From Manduca sexta (Eukaryota; Arthropoda; Insecta; Lepidoptera; Sphingidae), in NCBI RefSeq assembly GCF_014839805.1, contig NC_051138.1, forward strand, positions 11,220,983 through 11,284,982: DNA of 64,000 bases. Reading direction: 5' to 3'. Within the stretch, counting starts at the first letter, position 1, and every line of letters starts with the position of its first letter. The notes beneath the pieces are model-generated. The model had not been told where the DNA came from. It did no database searches and was given only the letters and a program-made list of their open reading frames with translations. The position numbers were made by a program, and so were the translations under genes. Positions 55,763 through 64,000 of the stretch are shown piece after piece.

Positions 55763-56062
55763 GGTGATAGCCTAGTTGGTTGTGGAACGCAGGTTCAAAT
55801 CCCAAGGACACACACATCTGACTTTTCTAAAAAAAAATATATGTAATCTTTGTAAATTATCGCTTGCTTTAACGGTGAAGGAAAACATCGTGAATAAACC
55901 TGCATACCTGAGAAAGTTCTCTATAGGAATTTCAAATGTGTCCGAGTCTACCAATCCGCACTAGGCCAGCGTGGTGGACTAAGGCGGAATCCCTCTCAGG
56001 CGTAGAGGAGGCCCGTGCATATCAGCGGGACAATATATAATACAGGGCTGATATTATTATTA
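55763..56062 (+). mobile_element. S1 SINE with a deletion in the head
   Basis: The A box (gatagcctagttgg) and B box (ggttcaaatcc) are present but the usual segment between them is shortened. The body and cagggctgatatt tail are intact, and an A/T run follows. Confidence 0.8.
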
Positions 56063-56179
56063 TATTATATGTATATTATTATAGCTGGCTACGTCATCCT
56101 CCTAATCAGCACTTAGCAGTACATTTACTAGTGTTTGCACCAGTGTGATTGGCAGTAGAAATGGCTATTGCGTTGGTAT

Positions 56180-56378
56180 ATGCGGTGTACCTCCTTCCTA
56201 TAGTCCGAAGTCCTTCCGACGTAGCGTGAAGTAGCATCTCAGTAGGCCGGCACGATTGTGTCAAATGACATGAGATAGCCAGCTGTTGCCATTCGATACT
56301 TTATCTGTACCGAATGCGGCATTGCGTTTACCATCAGATGCAGTGCAGTCACTTTGCCAGAATAATGATAAAAAAAAA
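56180..56378 (+). mobile_element. Jockey-superfamily LINE, 3' terminal fragment
   Basis: It corresponds to the last codons and tail of the LINE at 15375-17700: cctccttcctatagtccg, ccgacgtagcgtgaag, ccatcagatgcagtgcagtc, actttgccag, then an A run. It is 5'-truncated. Confidence 0.65.
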
Positions 56379-56744
56379 CCTATTGAGACGGCTGCTCGCG
56401 TACGGGAAAGTTGCTACCATAAAATCTTCGTGTTCTCTACAATTTCCATATTACCTTAGTATAGATATTATTAAACCTCGTATTTAATTACCTTTTTTTA
56501 AAAAGATATATATGGGATTAATATATTAATGAAGCTAAGACAACATGACAAGATTTTTGACCAGAGAAAATAAAAACATATTATAATTTCTTGGTTTCAC
56601 CCAAATCGTTACACTAACCGAGATACTACCTTTTCATTAGTTTCAGACCAGTTTATAAAAAAAAATAATTACGTTTTACATACGAAAGTAACTCCTGTCC
56701 GCCTGTCTATAATGATTTCATGTTTTTTTTTTTAACGGCTGATC

Positions 56745-57065
56745 CTGCAGTCTACACCGGGAGGAACCTGCGAACGGTATACTAATCCCCCCGACTTAAC
56801 GAATGCAGGGGCCAGGAGGAAAGTGGGAGGGAAGAATTGGGAGAGGAGTGTGGGGGAAGGAAGAGGAAGTACTAGGATGGGCGGAGAGGAAAAGGAGGTG
56901 AAATGTTCTACGAGTCCCTGTCAGATCCCCCATGTGGACTTGCAACCATGGGGGTGTTGCATCATCATCGGCATCATTTTTATGTGCCTAGGACCTCGAC
57001 AAATGTCCCCTCATGCATGGGCGTGATTTCGGTATGGAGACCGAGCGCAAAAGAATTGCCTCGGG
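56745..57065 (+). repeat. Dispersed repeat family B, longest copy
   Basis: It includes a head not seen in the other copies (ggctgatcctgcagtctac, gggaggaacctgcgaacgg), then the G/A-rich body, gacaaatgtcccctcatgc and gaccgagcgc. Confidence 0.65.
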
Positions 57066-57091
57066 GAATCAATGATTTCATGGTTGAACTA

Positions 57092-57442
57092 TTGAACCAT
57101 CGACTGCCTCGACAAGGTACGAGTACAATTACCGCGCTAAGGTCCTAGGTTCAAATCCAGGGTCGGGCTAGAATAACTATGGCTGGGTATTTTCATTTCA
57201 AAAAATTACTCCTGCGGTAGCCCAAATTCAGGAAGTTGTTGGGTTGACATGGCCTCGCCTCGGAAAACACGTAAAGCCGTTGGTCCTGGATTGCCGTCTC
57301 ACTGGACTATGAAAGTGAAGGAACAAAGTGCACATGTGCATTGCGCACACTCTTGGGCACTACAATATATCCTCCGTAACTAGCAGATCTCCGTTTAGAT
57401 TGACCGCCGTGGCCTAAATTAGGTTAGGTAGGAATCATCATT
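57092..57442 (+). mobile_element. tRNA-derived SINE (family S2), diverged
   Basis: The B box ggttcaaatcc lies at 57148-57158. The body (gcctcgcctcggaaaacacg, taaagccgttggtcc, gattgccgtctcac) and the ttgaccgccgtggcc end follow the same order as in 15794-16174. The A box is eroded. Confidence 0.75.
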
Positions 57443-57449
57443 CATCATC

Positions 57450-57782
57450 AATCATGAACATTGAACCGAGTTCGATGAAATTTGTTACGGATATAGTTTG
57501 AAATCCTGAGAAGGAAATAGATAAACTGTTTTTCCCGGGAAAATATATAAATAAAAATATGAACGCAACCTCTTTGTAATGTAATTTATTGTGACTACAT
57601 AGGTTTCATCTAAAAACAAAAAATTATAGGCTCTGTCTCCTTTCACTCTTCAACTCGTGTACTTTCCTATTAAAAACTAACTCCGTTTATATACTATGAT
57701 TTATTATTTTATCAATATATAGCAGAACTAGTATCCTGTAAGAACTATTCACGCGGGCGAGACCGTGAGCAAAGGCTAGTAA
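57450..57782. repeat. Family D variant
   Basis: From ccgagttcgatgaaatttg to cacgcgggcgagaccgtgag and caaaggctagta, it mirrors the family D head at 7032. Confidence 0.45.
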
Positions 57783-58137
57783 AAAATATTTTATTAAACT
57801 TTCCGAATCAATCCTATTATTCAGTAATTAAATTTCACTTAACGATTTTCTCGCAAATTGTTATTTTGTTTCATTCTATAGTATTAATAATGAAAGAATC
57901 ATAAATATTGAGTATCGAGTATTGAATATTTTTGAGCCTGTTTCAAATTTCATTTTATTCCTTCAATGTATTAAATTATTGGTTTGCCGGCGTGAAAAAT
58001 CTTTTCACTGAATTTTTGTACCTGCTGACGAATTTGTCACAAAGTGTCAGTTAAATATTAAGTATTTCTCGAGTCTATTACCTAATATGTAATCATATAT
58101 AATAACCATATAGTGTTTACTTTCTTTTATTTCTTTA

Positions 58138-58421
58138 ATTGACGAGACGAGCTTGTCGATCGCCTGACGATAAGCGATACGACCGCCCATAAACAGTAGA
58201 AACACCATCGATGACCTTGAATTGCAAAATATTGTTTGGTATTCCACTGCGCTCGCAATCCAGAGACATGAAATGTCAAGTCACATTATGTCCAGTAGTA
58301 AGCAGTAGCGCAGTGGAATACCAAACAATACTTCGTAATTCAAATTGCTGGATGGTGTTTTTACTGTTTATGGGCGGTCCTATCGCTTACCATCAGGCGA
58401 ACGGCAAGCTCGACTCGTCAT
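58138..58421. repeat. Large inverted repeat: two family E copies head to head
   Basis: Arms of about 115 bp at 58138-58253 and 58307-58421 are reverse complements with scattered mismatches, separated by 53 bp. Both are the gcagtggaataccaaacaat to aagctcg(a)ctcgtc part of family E. Confidence 0.85.
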
Positions 58422-58444
58422 TCAAAGCAATAAAAAAAAACTCT

Positions 58445-60080
58445 GAAACTTGAAATCTGTCTGTTGCCTAAGCAGATATTTGCATTATAATTCAGAATTC
58501 AATTTTGTATATATGACTAAAACGTCCGCTATCGTGCTTATTGATTACTGATATTCTGAAATGCTATCCGTACCAACTTCAGCTCACGCCTAATGAAATA
58601 ATCTAAGTGAAGTTAATACAACTACTCGATTCGCCTAAATATTAAACACTCTCCACATAAGACATGAATTAATTTTAGATCTCAGCAATTTTAATAGTTT
58701 CGCTTTCTTGATTGGACGAATACCTTATTATGAAATAAAGTTGTATGCGTTTGTAATTGTTATTCAATGTTGAGTCTTACTTTATTAAATCAAATTTAAT
58801 ATGACAGGAAGTGGAACAAAATATTGTATAATTTAAATTGTCTATTCACCAATGTTAGCAAGAAGTCTTTGAGCTACTATTAAGCATGCTTCAATAAGAT
58901 TACTACTGTCATCATAATAATGAATTTTGGTTTATTATGATTGCCTGGTAACAATAGTTATAACATAACAGTTATAAATATGATTGAGCTTTACCGCGTT
59001 GAATTTTGTTTCCGTGTGGGTTTGACTAAAATAACATTGAAAGCTGTGAAATTGTTTTGTCATTTGCTTTTAATATTTTCCGGTTCTTTAAAAATGTTTA
59101 TATCTAGACAATATTAAATACTATTTCGTTTGCGATGAAAAATACTTCTCATTTCCCAAAAGGTTTTGGTAAATACACGGCTTACCTTCTACTTCAAACC
59201 TAATCAAAAGTAGTGGGCATGCTGACCTCTGAAGTTGTTAATCCTATTTCGATCTCAGCATTGATTAGCGAGAGAGGCAAGACTGTGCTCAGCTGTGAAA
59301 ATGAAAACTTCTTTGTTGCTCCAATTGTTTTACGTGTTTGGTTTTGTAAATGCGGACCGCTAATTTGGGTAACGCAGAATCGTCAGTAATGTCTTTACAA
59401 GAACGTAGAATTCCTATGTTTAATATCGTATTGTAGAAGTATCTTGCAAATGTATGCAAACAGTTGTTAGCAATTTATAACCTTAAAAGTACTAAAATCT
59501 GTAATAGTTGAAAAAAAATACTTTATTTATCACGTACGCGAACATAGTTGCACTTATGATTCGTCAAAACAATTTATAATAATTATAATTATTATTATTT
59601 CTGAATAATACTCAAAATCACTTATATAAGCTAGTTATATAAGATATTTTAAATTAGGGATAAAATTCATGTGGAATACAAGGCAAAAGGTAAAACAAAG
59701 TTTCAAGTCTTGACTCTTAGAGGTAATATGATTGATTGGCATCAAAAAAAGATTTAACGTTAATGGCCCAGTAAGTCGTAGGTATGTATGTTTTTGTTTT
59801 ATCTGTGAATATTGATGTTAATATCTTAAGAAATAATAGACAGTATCATTAGAAACTTTTTAATTTTAATATGTAACTTTTTTATGTTAATCGCAATCGA
59901 TTAAGTTACCCTTACTGTCCCATATCAAAAATCTACTTGTAAAGAACACAAAAAAGGAATATCAGACATAATACATAATATTACAATTTATAAAATGGTC
60001 CACTGGCTGGCTATGTATTTTACTGTGACGAAATGTTTCAGAATATGGAATTATGTGCAGTTATATTTGATTACGGTTTG
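58445..60080. other. AT-rich stretch, nothing recognised
   Basis: No conserved coding frame, RNA gene or clear repeat was found. Confidence 0.4.
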
Positions 60081-60084
60081 GACT

Positions 60085-60560
60085 AGTTTTTTCTCACGGT
60101 ATCACCCGCGTGAAAATAGCTTTCAGCTATTCCTGGCATATTGCAGCCACTGATATAATAAAAAGTGATCTGTTTCACTTCTTACTAATATTATTAAATA
60201 GCCGTTGCTTGCGGTTCGCCTGCGTGAAAAGAGAAATTCCAATATAATAGTTGTAGTAAAAATAATGAAATACTATACGTGAAATGAAAAATACGGATAA
60301 ATTCAGAGAATGCTTTTTTATCATTGAGCACTTGTTTTACATGAGTTGACATAAGACATTTATGTTTTTAATTTTTAAATTATATTAGAACAAAAGGTTC
60401 TACAACAATAGTCCCGATACATACATATGTATATTCCCGAGGTAAATAGTATACAGTGACCATTACAGGGTCTTGAACTATCTCCATACAAAATTTCATG
60501 GAATTTCGTAGGGTAGCTTTTAAATAAATGGAAGTCAAGCTTGTCTGTCTTAATAATCGT
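60085..60560. repeat. Degraded family D-type repeats
   Basis: Fragments ttttttctcacggtatcac, ccgcgtgaaaatagcttt, gcttgcggttcgcctgcg and ctccatacaaaatttcatgg belong to the family D motif set but are out of full-length order. Confidence 0.4.
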
Positions 60561-61104
60561 CACAATTATGTAAGCCAGGAATTTTTTATCTTACTCTTTT
60601 CATTGCTGTTTTTTTAATTTGATTCCAAGTAGACGAGTTTCTTATTGACTGGCAATAATGAGTTTAAAACAAGGAATCACCAAAGGTTCCAAAAATATAA
60701 TATAAAAATGTAGGTACAATCAGCAAAAAAAGTCGATGAACAGATACTAATTTACAAAACACCTGAACATTGAAACGGATCATATCACTTACCAAAGAAG
60801 AGTACAGATAAGTAAAGGTTATCATTTCAATATGGATACCAAAGTAAAGGATTGGCTGAAAAAAATATGAAAAAGAAACTGACGTTTACGTTGAATCCTT
60901 CGAAGAGAATCTCCTGCCAGAATAATTTTGAATTTACACATTTGTTCCTTAAACCGGCCAGTGCTCTATAAAATAGGATGTTTAAAATGTAACTAACCTA
61001 TTCCTATTAATGTTATAATATTACTTACTAATATATTATGATGTTTTGTCCATACTTAAAAATTTTAATTCTGGTTATTAACATCAATATATACTATTAT
61101 ATAA

Positions 61105-61300
61105 ACCTGAAGAGTTTGTTTGTTTGAATGCGCTAAACTCAGGAACTGCTTAACCGATTTTGAAAATATTTCACTAATAGGAAGCTACATTACTCTTAAG
61201 CGCTATACGCTACTTTCTATCCCGGGTAAATATAAAGCAAGACTTTAGTCCTTGAAAAACTTTTTCACGCAGGCGGAGTAGCGAGCCAAAGCTAGTATGT
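61105..61300. repeat. Family D variant, opposite orientation to 48345
   Basis: It runs ctgaagagtttgtttgtttg, gcgctaaactcaggaactgc, cacgcaggcggagtagcgag and ccaaagctagta: both ends of the 48345-49265 repeat without the tandem array. Confidence 0.6.
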
Positions 61301-61895
61301 TATAAAATACCAATTTAATTGAAATTCTGGACTGTTCAAAAAAAGCTTGTATATAAAACAAAGAATTTTCTAATTTCAGTCACATTTGTATTTATTACAG
61401 ATCATAAATAATTGTCGCTAGTAATGTTTAGCAGTGAATGGTTTGACAGCGTTCAGCTACTTTTGTAGTTCAATTATGACAAATTGTTTTGTATTTAAAT
61501 TTCAGTAACTTATGGTAAATGATAATGATTAGGAAATATTGGAAACAAATTATGTTCAACGACTTCTGTTGCTGACTGTACATAAAACACACGCACACAT
61601 AAAAGTTTGAAAAGTTTAGAAAACCAACTAATCGTCACACATTGACAACTACAGTGGTCTGAATATAAATAAAATATTCAACGTACTTGTATCCGAAATA
61701 TTGTAGCAAAATTTTGTCCATAATGGTTTTACCCAGTGGCGTTCCTATCATGTTAAATGTGGGCAAGCAAAAAAAAATCGCCCCCGTTTTTCATAAAACG
61801 AGTGTTAAGAAGAATTGACCCGTCATGACCTCTGAATGAAAGTTCTTGTATTGCTAAATGACAAATAACCTTTATCAATTATAATCAACCAATCT

Positions 61896-62159
61896 ATAAT
61901 GATTTCTTATGTTTACGCGAATGTTAGACATTGAAATAAAACTAAACACTATTTAACGGATTTTATGGCGGTTTTTTATATTATTATTTTCTCCCGACGT
62001 TTCGAAGACTTTGCAGCCTTCATGGTCACGGGCGGGACTGAGGTGTTGTTCATCCGTAAAGTCAAAGTTACAATATCTACCTACATTTTTCAAATATACA
62101 ACTTTTTTAAATTTTAGCTGTTGACGGTCCGATCTACGCAGAATGAGCTCACAGTGTCT
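61896..62159 (-). mobile_element. Penelope-like element, 3' end fragment
   Basis: It is homologous to 2730-2985, including the gtttcgaagactttgcagcc segment and the ataatgatttc terminus. Homology stops at 62159 inside the 3' UTR, so no coding part remains. Confidence 0.8.
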
Positions 62160-62400
62160 GTCTGCATCTGTATCAGACGTAATGTCCGTGCCATGTATCG
62201 TGGCTCCTGTCAAGCCAGATCGCTATCCCGCGACATTCTTCAAGCCCACACTCGGGCTACAAAACCTGGTATGCCATTCCTTCACGATGCATTATGCACT
62301 GCAGATGGAGGTCAATTGGGCCGTGACCTCTCTCGAGGCCAGCCTCTGCCCTTATTTGTACCCTTGACTACCTTTCGGGGATAAAGTTGTGATACGTTTA
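62160..62400. other. Mixed-composition patch, unidentified
   Basis: It is open in two plus frames (to 62367 and 62384) that overlap and show no domain. It ends with cctttcggggataaag, a motif seen in repeat tails. Confidence 0.3.
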
Positions 62401-62579
62401 AATAATAAACTAATATATTAATATAGTTTTTTTTGGTATTTATTTTTGTAATTAATTTTGATTGCAGGATCTATATTTAAATAATATGCAGTTCGGGAAG
62501 TCATGTATAATAAGAAATGCCTAACGTAGCAATTATTTTTACAGCATAATAATATAAATATAAGTGTTTTGTTATATAT

Positions 62580-62800
62580 ACGAGCACAGCAAAGTAACTA
62601 CCTTCACTGCACCTGATGGTAAGTGGAGTGAGGGCCAATAGAATGTCCACTGACGAGAGATGATTACCCCTCGGCTGTCGACATAATTATGCTGGCCTGT
62701 TGGTACCGGATATACACAGGCTGATCCCGGAACGCGGCACACTTACGTGGGTCACTGTGGCGGGTTTTAACATCTTGTGTAGGGTGGTCGCTATCCGCTA
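62580..62800 (+). repeat. Dispersed repeat family A, best-preserved copy
   Basis: It runs from cagcaaagtaactaccttcac through ctgcacctgatggtaagtgg, tgacgagagatgattacccc and cggctgtcgacataattatg to gtggcgggttttaac. This copy defines the family order. Confidence 0.7.
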
Positions 62801-62829
62801 TCACAAAATATATCCTACCATTACCTATT

Positions 62830-63130
62830 AATCAGAAAATTGCAATATGTAACTGCTTTATTAGTGTGTCTTTTACTTTATCAATAAGATGATCCAATTA
62901 CAGCTTTGTCGAACATACATCACGTCCCTGCAAATTTACATAAAGCAACTGCACTACGCACATACTACATTTCAAATGGTATGTACAGCGAGGCGGGCCG
63001 GCATATCGTTGGCTTCCTGTTACAAAATGGTATATTCATTTTTATTTATGTTGGCTAAATGAGATTTAATTCTGGTAAAATTTAGGAAATAATAATTGAC
63101 GGTTTCCATTTTATTTATCTAGACACACGT
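62830..63130. other. AT-rich stretch, nothing recognised
   Basis: No feature was identified. Confidence 0.35.
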
Positions 63131-63136
63131 GAGTAA

Positions 63137-63340
63137 GCGGCGATAGCCTAGTTGGGTGTGGAACGGACTGCCAAGACGAATGTCCGCAGGTTCAAATCCC
63201 AAGGGCACACACCTCTGACTTTTCTAAAAAATCACGTGTTTATTCTTTGTAAATTATCGTTCGCTTTAACGGTGAAGGAAAACATCGTGAGGAAACCTGC
63301 ACATCCGAGAAGTTCTCTATAGGAATTTCGAAGTGTGTGT
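63137..63340 (+). mobile_element. S1 SINE, 3'-truncated
   Basis: The A box, B box and body up to ctctataggaatttcgaag match 8822-9030. The copy stops there and the usual tail is absent. Confidence 0.85.
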
Positions 63341-63646
63341 GAATTTTTAAAATATAACATAGAACTTTGTTATCATAAGTCAGCTACGTATATGCTGGTC
63401 ATAATAGAAAAACGCATCGCCTCGTGCTGGTTATTAGCATGGCAAGAGGCTGGATCAATATGCCATTCTACAAACGATAACTCTAAAAGAAAAAAATGTG
63501 GGGGCATATCGTACAAGTATTGCGCTACTATATGTCATTCCCATAGGGTCGAACATATCGCTAGCGTTATTGATTGTAGAAAGGTATTTTGGCTAAGACC
63601 CATGTATGTATTACGACATATTATGACAAAGGACATCCTGTGGTGA
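63335..63646 (+). other. 103-codon open frame of unknown nature
   Basis: The frame begins at the SINE border and includes IIEKRIASCWLLAWQEAGSI and a cysteine/histidine-containing stretch (KKCGGISYKYCATICHSH). No family, splice site or start context was recognised. The sequence after 63650 is AT-rich with no feature seen. Confidence 0.2.
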
Positions 63647-64000
63647 TTGAATGCACATAGGCACATTATTACAATACGCGTAATTTAACTTTGCCCGGCT
63701 AAGTTAGCCACTTCATCCACCTATTTGTAAGTCTTAAGTTTCTGAAACAATAACTACGATGCCGCCCCTGACAGTAACTTCATGCCAAGTTAAATTGAGT
63801 GTATTGTTCCAAAGGTCAAAAGAATTGGAGAAAAAAATTAAGGGACCTTTAATGGGAATATTTTGAGTAGAGATAGCCTAAGTGAAATGAAACGAGCATT
63901 CCTTTACGAAGTTTAGGTATATTTTTCAAAAAGGAATACCTAATTTATTATTAGATATTAATTATGGCATGTAAACGAAACTAAATTCATTTAATGAAAT

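Overview
The window looks like lepidopteran (moth or butterfly) nuclear DNA. It is AT-rich, its protein-coding genes are split by short introns with GT..AG borders, and it is packed with repeats familiar from Lepidoptera: a tRNA-derived SINE with an A box and B box in at least seven copies, RTE, jockey-like and CR1-like LINEs, Penelope, piggyBac and Helitron-like ends. No species is claimed. There are no rRNA genes, true tRNA genes, operons or CRISPR arrays.

Only three host loci can be supported. (1) A minus-strand gene at 11721-12521, with a probable 5' UTR exon at 14661-14737, encodes glycoprotein hormone beta-5 (GPB5), a secreted cystine-knot hormone subunit. (2) Two divergent insect gustatory receptor (Gr) genes have the same four-exon architecture: Gr-A on the minus strand (25157-26832, 344 aa) and Gr-B on the plus strand (31720-34026, 342 aa). 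(3) A third Gr paralogue survives only as a decayed first exon at 36407-37029, with an RTE LINE fused to its 5' end.

Layout: 0-5 kb, repeats and a LINE relic split by a Penelope element. 5-11 kb, foldback and Helitron-like repeats, SINE, MITE. 11.7-14.8 kb, GPB5. 15.4-17.7 kb, a LINE carrying a SINE with a clean target duplication. 18.4-20.6 kb, a CR1-like LINE with a nearly open RT frame, and a short second copy at 22.05-22.72 kb. 24-25 kb, tandem and inverted repeats. 25-37 kb, the Gr cluster, split by a structurally complete piggyBac element with TTAA borders and terminal inverted repeats. 34.7-40.2 kb, two tail-to-tail RTE copies, both lacking the 3' end. 40-64 kb, almost entirely repeat-derived or featureless, with a 4 x 123-bp tandem array at 48.7-49.2 kb.

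The Gr genes are paralogues from local duplication, and transposon traffic explains most of the later damage: piggyBac between Gr-A and Gr-B, repeats in the introns of both, and a LINE junction truncating the third copy. GPB5 is unrelated to the receptors. No previously undescribed multi-gene system was recognised. The most valuable content is the three host loci, the young transposons and several strong foldback structures.
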